Shown: positions 18,926-29,453 of the stretch, piece after piece
Layout of the letters: each line of letters starts with the position of its first letter
How positions within the stretch are numbered: position 1 is the stretch's first letter
DNA from: an uncultured Myxococcales bacterium
Lineage (GTDB): Bacteria; Myxococcota_A; UBA9042; DTJE01
DNA: 64,000 bases
Assembly (NCBI GenBank): GCA_937975765.1
Contig: CALJUR010000002.1
Span: 62,001-126,000 of the forward strand
Direction of reading: 5' to 3'
Translations under genes and position numbers: made by a program
Notes under the pieces: model-generated
Told to the model about the DNA's origin: nothing
The model's database searches: none
What the model saw: the letters and a program-made list of their open reading frames with translations, nothing else

Positions 18926-19971
18926 ACCCGCCAGGCACCGTGCTGGTCACCGGCTCCCGGGGGTACCTGGGCTCGTGCCTCGTGCCGGAGTGCCGGGCGC
19001 GGGGCTGGCGCACGGCGGGCCTGGACTGCGGCCTGTACGACGCCGAGGGCGGGCCGGCCCTCCCGGAGCCCGACGTCGAGATGCGCCTGGACGTGCGGGA
19101 CGTGGCGGCGGGCGACCTGCGCGGGGTCGGGGTCGTGCTGCACGCGGCGGCCTACTCGACCGACCCGCTGGGCGAGGCCTTCCCGGACGCCGCGCGCGAG
19201 GTCAACGTCGCCGGCACCGCGCGGCTGGCCGATGCGGCGCGTGACGCGGGCGTCTCCCGGTTCGTGCTGGTGTCCACCGCGGGCGCGTATGCCCCGGCGG
19301 GCGATGCCTGGAGCGACGAGTCCTCGCCGATGGAGGGGGTCACCGTCTACCGGAGGTCCAAGATCGCGGCCGAGGCCGAGGTGCTGGCCCGCCGGGGGCC
19401 GGGCTTCGAGGTCCTGGTGGTCCGCCTGCCCACGCTGTACGGCGACGCGCCGTCGCTGCGGCTGGACCTGGCGGTCAACGGCCTGGTGCGTCGCGCCGTG
19501 GCCGGCGGGCCGCTGGAACTGCACGGCGACGGCCGGCAGTGGCGTCCGCTGGGCCACGTGAGGGACGTGGCGCGGCTGCTGGCGGACGCGGCGGTCGCGC
19601 CGCTGGACCGCCTGGACGGACCCGTCGTGAACGCGTGCACCGAGGCGATGAACCACCGGGTGGCGGAGATGGTGCTTCGCGTGGCCCGGGCCTTCCCCGG
19701 CATCGAGGTCGTGCGGCGTCCGCCCGGTCCCGGGGGGGGCGCCTCGTTCCGCGTGCGGTCGGTGCGCCTCCCCGTCCTCCTGCCGGCCTTCGCGCCCTCG
19801 TTCACGCTGGACGACGCGATCGTGGAACTGCGTCGTCGATGGGAGTCCGGGCCCCCGCGGGGCGAGGCCCTGGAGGCCTGCACCCGGGCGCCCTTCCTGG
19901 CACGCCGGATCGCCGCGGGCCGGCTGGACGCGAACGGTCGCCATGTCGTGCTTGCATCCCCCGAAGGATGA
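18922..19971 (+). CDS. NAD-dependent epimerase/dehydratase (extended SDR)
   Basis: A 349-aa nucleotide-sugar-type enzyme. The NAD loop is GSRGYLG (residues 11-17), the active site is Ser118 region VSTAGAY with Y143-x3-K147 (YRRSK), and VVRLPTLYGD follows. Such enzymes epimerise, dehydrate or reduce NDP-sugars. It overlaps the GT-C-like gene by 4 bp (ATGA), so the pair is one operon. The last coding bases contain the SRP RNA promoter. No specific NDP-sugar can be assigned. Confidence 0.85.
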   Translation: MNPPGTVLVTGSRGYLGSCLVPECRARGWRTAGLDCGLYDAEGGPALPEPDVEMRLDVRDVAAGDLRGVGVVLHAAAYSTDPLGEAFPDAAREVNVAGTARLADAARDAGVSRFVLVSTAGAYAPAGDAWSDESSPMEGVTVYRRSKIAAEAEVLARRGPGFEVLVVRLPTLYGDAPSLRLDLAVNGLVRRAVAGGPLELHGDGRQWRPLGHVRDVARLLADAAVAPLDRLDGPVVNACTEAMNHRVAEMVLRVARAFPGIEVVRRPPGPGGGASFRVRSVRLPVLLPAFAPSFTLDDAIVELRRRWESGPPRGEALEACTRAPFLARRIAAGRLDANGRHVVLASPEG

Positions 19972-19980
19972 TGGTACAAA
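19952..19980 (+). promoter_or_regulatory. Promoter of the SRP RNA gene
   Basis: TTGCAT, 17 bp, TACAAA with an extended TGG before the -10. The predicted transcription start (about 19987) coincides with the first base of the folded SRP RNA. The promoter lies mostly inside the 3' end of the epimerase gene. Confidence 0.85.
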
Positions 19981-19987
19981 CTGCGTC

Positions 19988-20075
19988 GCCGGGACGGGAC
20001 GGCGCCGCGGTGCCCAACCCCGCCAGGTCCGGAAGGAAGCAACGGTAAGTATCGTTGCGGGTGTCCTGTCCCGGC
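19988..20075 (+). ncRNA. ffs: Signal recognition particle RNA, small bacterial type (4.5S)
   Basis: The sequence contains the diagnostic SRP domain IV core AGGTCCGGAAGGAAGCA (20025-20041). The ends pair as a 13-bp terminal stem (GCCGGGAC at the 5' end with GTCCCGGC at the 3' end, one G-U inside). It would form the single rod-like hairpin bound by Ffh. It has a matching promoter and lies 32 bp upstream of dnaX, a common bacterial arrangement. The 88-nt boundaries come from the stem and promoter. Confidence 0.93.
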
Positions 20076-20107
20076 ATTCCATCCCCTTCTCCCTGGTGGA
20101 TGCCCGG

Positions 20108-21667
20108 ATGTCCTACCAGGTCATCGCGCGGAAGTGGCGGCCCCAGACCTTCGACGAGGTCGTCGGGCAGGAGCACGTCACCACCACCCTGAAGAACTCC
20201 ATCGCGACCGGGCGGGTCGGCCACGCCTACCTGTTCACGGGCATCCGCGGCGTCGGCAAGACCACGGCGGCCCGCATCCTGGCCAAGGCGCTGAACTGCG
20301 AGAAGGGTCCGACCGCCGACCCGTGCAACCGGTGCCCCGCGTGCATCGAGATCACGAACGGCACGTCGCTGGACGTGACCGAGATCGACGGCGCCTCGAA
20401 CCGCGGCATCGACAGCATCCGCGAACTGCGCGAGGCCGTCGCGTTCGCGTCCTCCCGCGACCGGCACAAGATCTACATCATCGACGAAGTCCACATGCTG
20501 ACCACCGAGGCCTTCAACGCGCTGTTGAAGACCCTCGAGGAGCCCCCCCCGCACGTCGTGTTCGTGTTCGCCACGACCGAGATGCACAAGGTCCCGGCGA
20601 CGATCGCGTCGCGATGCCAGGTCTTCGAGTTCCGGCGCATCGCGCTGCCGGCGCTTGCAGCCCATCTGCACAAGATCGCGTCTGCCGAGGGCATCACGGC
20701 CTCCGAGGACGCCCTGCGGCTGGTCGCGCGCGAGGCCGACGGCAGCCTGCGCGACGCGTGCAGCCTGCTGGACCAGGTGATCTCGTTCGCCGGCACGACC
20801 ATCGAGGCGGACGCCGTCGGGCAGATCCTTCGCACCGGTACCCGCGGCGCGATCGAGCGGTTGCTGCGGGCCGTCCTGGCCGAGGACCCGGCCGACGCGC
20901 TGCGCACCTTCGCGGACATCGTCGCCCGCGGCATGCCGGCGCGCCAGCTGCTGAAGGATCTGGCGCGCTTCCTGTCGGACTGCATGCGCGTGGCGCTGCT
21001 GGGGCGCGACGCCGCGCGCGAAACGGGCCTGACGGAGGGCGAGATCGCGTCGATGTCCGAACTGGTGGGCGGGCGGCCTCCCGAGGCGCTGGCCTCCCTG
21101 CTGAACGTGCTGGTGATCGCGTCGGACCGCGCGGCGGACTCCCGCAGCCCCGAACTGCTGGCCGAGGCCGCCCTGGTTCGCGCGGCGCGGCTGTCGTCGC
21201 TGCAGTCGGTGGAGGGCATGATCGCCCGGCTGGAAGCGGTGGCGCGCGGCGCTCCGATGGCGGGATCCGCGGCCCTTGCCCCGTCGCCGGCCAACCGGTC
21301 GTACGCGGCCCCGTCCTACGGGACGCCCCCGGCGCGCGCCTCCGCGGTCACGACGGCCAGCCTGCGTCCGGCCGCCCCGCAACCCTCGCAGGCCGCCGAT
21401 TCCCAGTCCGCCTCGGCAGCCGCGGTCCGCCTGGCCGGCATCGTGCCCGGGGCTTCCTCGCCCGATCCGGGCAACGGTGGGGAAGTCCCTCCAGCCGTCG
21501 CCACCGCGTCCGGGACGGCGTCGGCTTCCGCGGAGGACGACCCAGCCCCGCCCGGGAAGCCGCATTCAACCGAGACCGAGACGGTCGAACTGTTCATGAA
21601 GCACCCGGTGTTCGACAAGCTCCTGGGCACCTTCGGCGGCGAGATCCGCAAGGTGACTCCCGAGTGA
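20108..21667 (+). CDS. dnaX: DNA polymerase III subunits gamma and tau
   Basis: A 519-aa clamp-loader ATPase. The start MSYQVIARKWRPQTFDEVVG is canonical. Walker A is GIRGVGKTTAARIL, the zinc cysteines are in NCEKGPTADPCNRCPAC, and Walker B/sensor regions are IIDEVHMLTTEAFNALLKTL and FATTEMHKVPATIASRCQ. Domain III extends to about residue 375, and the remaining tail is Pro/Ala/Ser-rich and disordered. I see no clear slippery frameshift site. It loads the beta clamp at forks. recR follows after 79 bp, without the ybaB gene that often lies between them. Confidence 0.95.
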   Translation: MSYQVIARKWRPQTFDEVVGQEHVTTTLKNSIATGRVGHAYLFTGIRGVGKTTAARILAKALNCEKGPTADPCNRCPACIEITNGTSLDVTEIDGASNRGIDSIRELREAVAFASSRDRHKIYIIDEVHMLTTEAFNALLKTLEEPPPHVVFVFATTEMHKVPATIASRCQVFEFRRIALPALAAHLHKIASAEGITASEDALRLVAREADGSLRDACSLLDQVISFAGTTIEADAVGQILRTGTRGAIERLLRAVLAEDPADALRTFADIVARGMPARQLLKDLARFLSDCMRVALLGRDAARETGLTEGEIASMSELVGGRPPEALASLLNVLVIASDRAADSRSPELLAEAALVRAARLSSLQSVEGMIARLEAVARGAPMAGSAALAPSPANRSYAAPSYGTPPARASAVTTASLRPAAPQPSQAADSQSASAAAVRLAGIVPGASSPDPGNGGEVPPAVATASGTASASAEDDPAPPGKPHSTETETVELFMKHPVFDKLLGTFGGEIRKVTPE

Positions 21668-21746
21668 CCTTGCGGGGCGGGATCCCGTCCCCCGCCTCCG
21701 GGGATCGGGCGCCGGTTCCGACACCGCTCCGATCGCGAGGAGGATC

Positions 21747-22349
21747 ATGCCTGCCGGCCTGCCGCGAGCCGTCGAAACGCTGGTCGCCGAACTGAGGAAA
21801 CTGCCCGGCGTCGGCGAGAAGACCGCCACCCGGTATGTCCTGCACCTGCTGGGCCGGGATGGACAGGACGCGCTGGCCCTCCGCGACGCCCTGGGCGCCG
21901 TGGCGCAGCGCGTCCATCCCTGCCGCCGCTGCGGGTTCCTGGCCGAGGGGGACCTTTGCGGGTTCTGCGCGGACCCGGATCGCGATGCATCGACGGTCTG
22001 CGTGGTGGAGGGCGTGGGTGACCTGCTGGCCTTCGAGAAGGTCGGGGAGTACCGCGGCGCCTACCACGTCCTGGGCGGTTCGGTGTCGGCCCTGCGCGGC
22101 ATCACGCCGGATCGGCTGCGGCTGGCCGAACTGGTCGCGCGGGTGGACCAGGGCGGGGTGCGCGAGGTGATCGTGGCCACCGGCGCCGATGCCGAGGGCG
22201 AGACCACCGCGCTATACATCCGCAAGGTCCTGGAAGGCCGCTCCGTGCGTGTCACGCGACCTGCCACCGGCATGCCGATGGGCAGCAGCGTCGAGTACCT
22301 GGACGCCGTCACGCTGGTGCGAGCCCTGCGCGGCCGCCGCGATCTGTAG
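21747..22349 (+). CDS. recR: Recombination mediator protein RecR
   Basis: A 200-aa protein of standard length. The N-terminal helix-hairpin-helix is LRKLPGVGEKTATRYVLHLL. A four-Cys zinc finger follows (CRRCGFLAEGDLCGFC), then a Toprim domain (VCVVEGVGDLLAFE, then VIVATGADAEGETTALYI). RecR works with RecF/RecO in loading RecA at gaps. The ATG follows GGAGGATC. The TAG stop lies within the 5' edge of a GC-rich palindromic repeat. Confidence 0.96.
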   Translation: MPAGLPRAVETLVAELRKLPGVGEKTATRYVLHLLGRDGQDALALRDALGAVAQRVHPCRRCGFLAEGDLCGFCADPDRDASTVCVVEGVGDLLAFEKVGEYRGAYHVLGGSVSALRGITPDRLRLAELVARVDQGGVREVIVATGADAEGETTALYIRKVLEGRSVRVTRPATGMPMGSSVEYLDAVTLVRALRGRRDL

Positions 22350-22400
22350 AAGGGCGGGGGTCCCGCCCTGCATGGCGGCATGGCCCCGTCCCCCGCCGGC
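22347..22400. repeat. GC-rich palindromic (REP-like) repeat, copy 1
   Basis: Begins TGTAGAAGGGCGGGGG and contains the palindrome AGGGCGGG-GGT-CCCGCCCT (22351-22369), then TGCATGG and a second C-rich arm. It sits in the convergent gap between recR and the dnaC-like gene, and its TAG is the recR stop codon. Confidence 0.75.
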
Positions 22401-22401
22401 C

Positions 22402-22480
22402 CTCGCCCGAGCACGCAGGCGGAGTCGACGGGTTTCCGATGGAAACTCTCGACGGAGCCGGAGTCGCCGCGGGCGCACCG
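22402..22480. repeat. Structured hairpin repeat, family 1, copy A
   Basis: A 79-bp segment that is almost the reverse complement of 34871-34949. Its core (22424-22453) is a hairpin with arms GTCGA/TCGAC outside and GTTTCC/GGAAAC inside. It follows REP-like copy 1 directly. Confidence 0.85.
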
Positions 22481-22492
22481 GGTGCACGGTGT

Positions 22493-23269
22493 TCAGGCCC
22501 TCTTCCGCCAGTCCGGCCCGTCCACCCGGTGGAAGTCGCACATCTCGCGCAGCCGGGAGTAGATGCGGTCGTCGACGCGGTCCACAAGCCGGGCCACCGG
22601 GGCGTCCGGGCCGACCGGGGCGTCGGTCACGTCGAAGTTCGTCGTCGCGATGATCGTCCGCTGGGCGTTGTAGCGCCGGCTGACCAGCTGGTCCAGCACC
22701 GAGATCTCCCAGTCGCTGGCGCGCCCCTTGCCCAGTTCGTCGATCACCAGCACGTCCACGTCCACCAGCGGCCCCAGGATGGCGTCCTCGCTGGCCTTCT
22801 CGGCGTAGGCGGCCTTCAGGTCCGACAGCAGGTGGAAGAAGTCCTGGAACCGGGCCGTGAAGCCCCGCTCCAGCGTGAAGTAGTTCAGCAGGCCGCACGC
22901 CAGGTGCGTCTTGCCGGTGCCGGGAGGTCCCCACAGCAGCAGCCCCCGGTTGCCCGGCCGGAACGCCTGCCTGAAGCGCTTCAGGTGCGCCTTCACCTCG
23001 CCTTGCGTCCCGCCCTTGTTCTCGAACGTCTCGACCAGGCATCCCTTCATGCGCGCCGGGATCCCGGCCTCGTTGTATCGCGACACGTGGCGGCGCAGGT
23101 GCCGGCAGTCGCACGGCTTCGACAGGGGCCGCCCGTCCTCCATCACCAGGGCCCAGCCCGTGTCGCCGCACAGCGGACACGGAGACCGGCACGGGCAGAC
23201 CCTCGCGACCGCGGTCTCCCCCTCGCCCCGGATGATGTAGCCGCGATCGCCGCACTTCGTGCAGTTCAT
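22493..23269 (-). CDS. DnaC/DnaI-like replicative helicase loader ATPase
   Basis: A 258-aa AAA+ protein. The N-terminus has two clusters of zinc-type cysteines (CTKCGDRGY, CPCRSPCPLCGDTGW, CDCRHLRR), as in DnaC/DnaI loaders. Walker A is LLWGPPGTGKTHLA, Walker B VLVIDELGKG and sensor I IIATTNFDV. It overlaps the preceding gene by ATGA and belongs to a gyrB-unknown-loader operon, which supports a chromosomal replication role. IstB transposition helpers share this fold, but no transposase is nearby. Confidence 0.85.
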   Translation of the reverse strand: MNCTKCGDRGYIIRGEGETAVARVCPCRSPCPLCGDTGWALVMEDGRPLSKPCDCRHLRRHVSRYNEAGIPARMKGCLVETFENKGGTQGEVKAHLKRFRQAFRPGNRGLLLWGPPGTGKTHLACGLLNYFTLERGFTARFQDFFHLLSDLKAAYAEKASEDAILGPLVDVDVLVIDELGKGRASDWEISVLDQLVSRRYNAQRTIIATTNFDVTDAPVGPDAPVARLVDRVDDRIYSRLREMCDFHRVDGPDWRKRA

Positions 23270-24009
23270 GGTGTTTCCCCGGGCCGTCCCGAGCCCTTGT
23301 GCGCCTGCTCCAGCGCCGCCTCCAGAAGGCTGCGGTAGCCGCACTCGTCGGCCGCCGCCGCGCGTCGTTCCGCCACTTCCAGGTCGGCCCGCGCGTCCAC
23401 CCCGGCGCCGCGCCTCCGCGCCTCCTCGACGGTCTCCCGCACGCGCTGCTCCACCCGCTGACGCGCCGCCGGATCCGCCGCCGCGACCAGCCCCGCCAGG
23501 ACCTCGTCGTCCAGCCGCTCCAGCGCCTCGACCATCGACCCGTGCGCCGGCACGCCTTCCAGCGCCGCCAGCGCCGACTCCCACACGGCCCGCGCGTCCC
23601 CCGGCGCCTGGTCGCGCCGCGCCTCCAGCCACGCCTTGGCCGCGGCTCCCAGCCCGCCGGACAGGTCTGCCCGCCCGGTGGCCGCCACCGGGTGCGGACC
23701 CGCCGCCACCGCCACGACGCGCCCCTGCTCGACGGCCCGCCGGTACGCCGCGAACTCGGCCTCGACGAACGTCCGATAGTACCGCAGGACCACCGGCAGC
23801 GGGGCGGTCGGCTCCGACGTCGCCAGGAAGCGCCGCACCCCCTCCGCCACGCCGCGCCGCACCACGTCCTCCGGCACGCCGCGCGCCATCCAGTCGCGCA
23901 GGACGTCGATGTCGCCCGACCGCAGCGCCAGTCCCTTGCGGGTGATGTTCAGGAAGTAGGCTTCCAGGCGTTCCAGCGTCTCGCGCCGATCGGCGTCCGG
24001 ACGGTCCAT
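23266..24009 (-). CDS. Hypothetical protein, 247 aa, coupled to the helicase loader
   Basis: Not recognised with certainty. It is charged and helical without membrane segments. The N-terminus (LEAYFLNITRKGLALRSGDI, then VLRDWMARGVPEDVVRRGV) resembles the helical layout of DnaD/DnaB primosome domains, but I cannot confirm this. It has GGAGG before its ATG, starts 21 bp after gyrB stops and overlaps the DnaC-like gene by 4 bp. Translational coupling to a loader makes a partner role in helicase loading plausible. This rests mainly on context. Confidence 0.7.
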   Translation of the reverse strand: MDRPDADRRETLERLEAYFLNITRKGLALRSGDIDVLRDWMARGVPEDVVRRGVAEGVRRFLATSEPTAPLPVVLRYYRTFVEAEFAAYRRAVEQGRVVAVAAGPHPVAATGRADLSGGLGAAAKAWLEARRDQAPGDARAVWESALAALEGVPAHGSMVEALERLDDEVLAGLVAAADPAARQRVEQRVRETVEEARRRGAGVDARADLEVAERRAAAADECGYRSLLEAALEQAHKGSGRPGETP

Positions 24010-24030
24010 CGGCGCCTCCGGCCCGGCAGG

Positions 24031-26505
<2,475 letters not shown>

Positions 26506-26546
26506 GTCGGTTTCCGCCAGTGTTGGAGCCATCGAAACGCGGCGGA

Positions 26547-26575
26547 ATAGTACATGCGAGGCGGGCGGTTGTAAA
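26547..26575 (-). promoter_or_regulatory. gyrB promoter
   Basis: TTTACA, 17 bp, TACTAT with TG one base before the -10 (minus strand). The predicted start of transcription is about 35 bp upstream of the gyrB ATG. Confidence 0.85.
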
Positions 26576-26582
26576 GGTTTTT

Positions 26583-26606
26583 CGTGCGCGCACGTGCGCG
26601 CGCGCG
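26583..26606. repeat. 24-bp alternating pyrimidine-purine tract
   Basis: CG/TG/CA dinucleotides alternate without a break for 24 bp, beginning 8 bp upstream of the gyrB -35 box. Such tracts can adopt Z-DNA when negatively supercoiled. Confidence 0.85.
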
Positions 26607-26710
26607 ACTTGCGACCGTCGGGCTCGTGGCAGAAACCCCCAGGGATGGCCGGAAGTTGCGTCGGGAAGGGGTGGGGGAACACAATCGGCGCAGGAACCGG
26701 CGGGAAGACG

Positions 26711-28171
26711 ATGGACGCCAGTGACCTGACCCGGGGAGTCGCCGAGCCCGACGAGGCGCGACGGAGGTCCCTGCGGGCCCTGTGGCGGGGGATGCGCCTG
26801 TCCTGCGTCGCGCTGGTGGACGGGGACGGCAAGGGCGGCTTCACGCTGGGCGGGATCGAGGGGCCGGCCGCCGCGAAGGCCGTGCCGGAGGGGACGGCGA
26901 TCGCGGACCTGGGGGCGGCGGCCGGCGTGGCCACGTCCAGGAAGGCCGTGCTGCTGAACCCGGACCGCCCGATGCCGATGCGGGTGCCGTACCAGCCCCG
27001 GCCCGTCCTGGTCGCGGGCGCCATGGCGGTGCCGTTCGGGGACGGACTGCTGTGGGCGGACCGCGAGGACCAGGCGTTCACGGCGGCGGAGTTCGCGGGG
27101 TTCGTGGAGGCGGCGCAGGGGATCGCGGAGTCCTCGGTGCTGCACCGGCGCCTGCGCGAGGTCGCGGGGCAGGTGTCCGACCTTTCCCGGACCGTGGAGG
27201 GCGCCCGGGCCATCCTGGAGGCCGGGTCCGAACGCGACTGCGTGCGGATCCTGGCCGACGCAGTCTCCCGGCAGTCGGCGGCCCGGACGGTGCTGGTGGT
27301 GCTGCTGGCGCCGTCGGGCGACGAGGCCGTCGTCGTGGCGGGTTCGGGCGCTGCGGGCCGCGGACTGGTCGGGGCGACGGTGGACGCCTCGGCGGGGCTG
27401 GTGGGGCTGGCCCTGCGCAGCGGCATCCTGGTGCCCAGCCAGATGCGCTTCCAGGCCAATACCGACGCGGTGGTCGGCACGGACGACCTGGGCCTGTCGG
27501 TGGGCGACGGCGTGCTGGTGCACCCGCTGGGCCTGCCCGAGCCGATCGGGGCGCTGGTGCTGGCCGGGGGAGAATTCGACCGGCAGGGGCTGGTGCACGG
27601 CGTGCGGACGTTGTGCGATTGCACGGCCATGCTGGTGCGGCAGTTCCGGCTGCGCGAGCGGGTGGCGATGGACGCGATGGTGGACGGCCTGACCGGCCTG
27701 TACAACCGGCGGGCATTCATGGGCCACCTGGCCGAGTCCGCGGCGTTCTCGGCGCGCCACGGCAGCGAGTTGTCGCTGCTGATGCTGGACGCGGACCACT
27801 TCAAGCAGGTCAACGACCGCCATGGCCACCCGGCGGGCGATCGCGTGCTGCGGTTCATCGCCGAGGCGGTGCGTCGCAACCTGCGCGAATCCGACGTCGC
27901 CGGGCGATACGGGGGGGAGGAGTTCGTGATCCTGCTGCCCCACACCCCCCTGGCCGGCGCACGCGTGGTGGCCGAGCGCATCCGGTCGTTCTGCGCCGGG
28001 TCCGGGATCCCGCTGTCCTCCGGGGCGATCACGGTGACCGTGTCGATCGGCGTCGCCGGGTCCCACGCCGGCTGCCGCAAGGCGGAGGAACTGGTGGCCG
28101 CCGCCGACGGCGCGCTGTACGAGGCCAAGCGAGCCGGGCGCAACCGCGTCGTGGTGCGCGAGAATCCCTGA
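26711..28171 (+). CDS. Diguanylate cyclase (GGDEF) with N-terminal GAF-like region
   Basis: A 486-aa soluble protein. The GGDEF domain occupies about residues 320-482, with LTGLYNRRAFM, DADHFKQVNDRHGHPAGD and an intact active site RYGGEEFVILLP. An inhibitory I-site RESD lies five residues before GGEEF, so product feedback is likely. The first 300 residues hold two GAF-like alpha/beta segments with no clear ligand motif. It makes cyclic di-GMP from GTP. It is divergent from gyrB and convergent with larC. The start ATG at 26711 has only a modest ribosome site (GGGAAG). Confidence 0.9.
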   Translation: MDASDLTRGVAEPDEARRRSLRALWRGMRLSCVALVDGDGKGGFTLGGIEGPAAAKAVPEGTAIADLGAAAGVATSRKAVLLNPDRPMPMRVPYQPRPVLVAGAMAVPFGDGLLWADREDQAFTAAEFAGFVEAAQGIAESSVLHRRLREVAGQVSDLSRTVEGARAILEAGSERDCVRILADAVSRQSAARTVLVVLLAPSGDEAVVVAGSGAAGRGLVGATVDASAGLVGLALRSGILVPSQMRFQANTDAVVGTDDLGLSVGDGVLVHPLGLPEPIGALVLAGGEFDRQGLVHGVRTLCDCTAMLVRQFRLRERVAMDAMVDGLTGLYNRRAFMGHLAESAAFSARHGSELSLLMLDADHFKQVNDRHGHPAGDRVLRFIAEAVRRNLRESDVAGRYGGEEFVILLPHTPLAGARVVAERIRSFCAGSGIPLSSGAITVTVSIGVAGSHAGCRKAEELVAAADGALYEAKRAGRNRVVVRENP

Positions 28172-28188
28172 AGGACGGCGGCATCGCG

Positions 28189-28286
28189 ATGCAGGGCGGG
28201 GCCCCCGTGCCCCGCCCACGGCGTCCGAGGCAGTCGCCGGGAATCGCGGGAACCGGAAGGCGGGGGGCAGGGCCCCCGCCCTACAT
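28189..28286. repeat. REP-like inverted pair, copy 2
   Basis: Outer ends ATGCAGGGCGGGGCCCC and GGGCCCCCGCCCTACAT point toward each other around a 40-bp interior. It fills the convergent gap between the diguanylate cyclase gene and larC. The inverted ATGTAGGG end supplies the last Met codon and TAG stop of larC. Confidence 0.75.
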
Positions 28287-29453
28287 GCGGGCGGCGACCT
28301 CGAGGACCAGCGCCTCGCGGGCCTTGCGGACGGGCATCCCGGCCGCGGCGGCCAGCCGGCGCACGTCGTCGGACTCCAGGGACACGTTCGACACGGCCCC
28401 GTCCCGGACGGCGACCTTGACCCGCACCCGTCCCAGCGAGGTCGAGATCGTCCGGATCTCGTACGGCAGTTTCACGCGATCCACCGCGACCATCCGCAGC
28501 CCGATCGTCGGCGACTCGGCGAAGAACGCCGCCGCGACCTTCTCGCGGGCGCTGCCGGCCACCAGCGCGCGCACCGTCCAGGCCGGACGGCCCTTCTTCA
28601 TCAGGATCGGCTCCGACCACGCGTCCAGCGCGCCGGCCGCGAACAGTGCCTCGACCAGCACGGACACCCCCTCGGGCGTCGTGTCGTCCAGGTTCGCGGC
28701 CACCTCCCATTCCCGGTCGCCCGCAGGCTCGTCCTCGTCACCCAGCAGCACGCGGACGCCGTTCGGGCGCCCGTCGGGCCAGCGCTTCGACCCGAAGCCG
28801 ATTCCCGTGCGGACCAGGCGCATCGGCGGGGGCGGCCCGCCGGTGCCGGCCAGCGCCGCGCAGATCGCCGCGCCGGTCGGCGTCACGAACTCGCCCTCGG
28901 CATCCACGCCGTAGACCGGGTATCCGGCCAGCACCTGCAGTGTCGCCGGGGCCGGGATCGGCAGCACGCCATGCCGGCAGCGTATCGTCCCGTGCGTCAA
29001 GGGCAGGGGGGACGCCGCCACGCGCTCGACGCCCAGCGAGTGCAGGGCCGCGGCCACGCCGACGATGTCCGCGATCGAGTCCAGCGCCCCCACCTCGTGG
29101 AAGTGGACCTCGTCCGCCGCCTCGCCGTGCACCTTGCCCTCGGCCTCCGCCAGCCGTGCGAACACCTGCGACGCCGCTTCGGCCACCGGTCCGGGCAGGC
29201 CCGCCGTCGCGATGGCGTCCAGGATCTGCCGCGCCGACCGTTCGTGCGCCTCGTCCGGCGCGTCGATCCGGACGCGCAGGCCCGAGAAACCCCCGTCCGA
29301 TGCCGGCATCGTCTCGATCGCGACGGCGTGCCCGGCCACCGCGGCCACCGCCTCGCGCACGGCCAGCACGTCCGCGCCCGCGTCCAGCAGGGCCGCCAGA
29401 GCCATGTCGCCCGCGATCCCGGCCGGGCAGTCGAAGTACGCGATCCTTCGCAT
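28281..29453 (-). CDS. larC: Nickel-pincer cofactor biosynthesis protein LarC
   Basis: A 390-aa protein matching LarC in both parts: the N-terminal FDCPAGIAGDMALAALLDAG, VHFHEVGALDSIADIVG and LTHGTIRCRHGVLPIPAPAT, and the C-terminal NLDDTTPEGVSVLVEALFAAGA. LarC inserts nickel into the pyridinium cofactor of lactate racemase and related enzymes. It directly follows larB, with the ATG overlapping the larB stop by 1 bp (a GTG three bases earlier is also possible). Neither larE nor larA is in the window. The TAG stop coincides with a REP-like repeat. Confidence 0.92.
   Translation of the reverse strand: MRRIAYFDCPAGIAGDMALAALLDAGADVLAVREAVAAVAGHAVAIETMPASDGGFSGLRVRIDAPDEAHERSARQILDAIATAGLPGPVAEAASQVFARLAEAEGKVHGEAADEVHFHEVGALDSIADIVGVAAALHSLGVERVAASPLPLTHGTIRCRHGVLPIPAPATLQVLAGYPVYGVDAEGEFVTPTGAAICAALAGTGGPPPPMRLVRTGIGFGSKRWPDGRPNGVRVLLGDEDEPAGDREWEVAANLDDTTPEGVSVLVEALFAAGALDAWSEPILMKKGRPAWTVRALVAGSAREKVAAAFFAESPTIGLRMVAVDRVKLPYEIRTISTSLGRVRVKVAVRDGAVSNVSLESDDVRRLAAAAGMPVRKAREALVLEVAARM

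Noticed and set aside
20108..21667. Programmed frameshift giving a separate gamma subunit of dnaX
   Set aside because: I could not find a convincing A-rich slippery heptamer with a following hairpin in this GC-rich gene.
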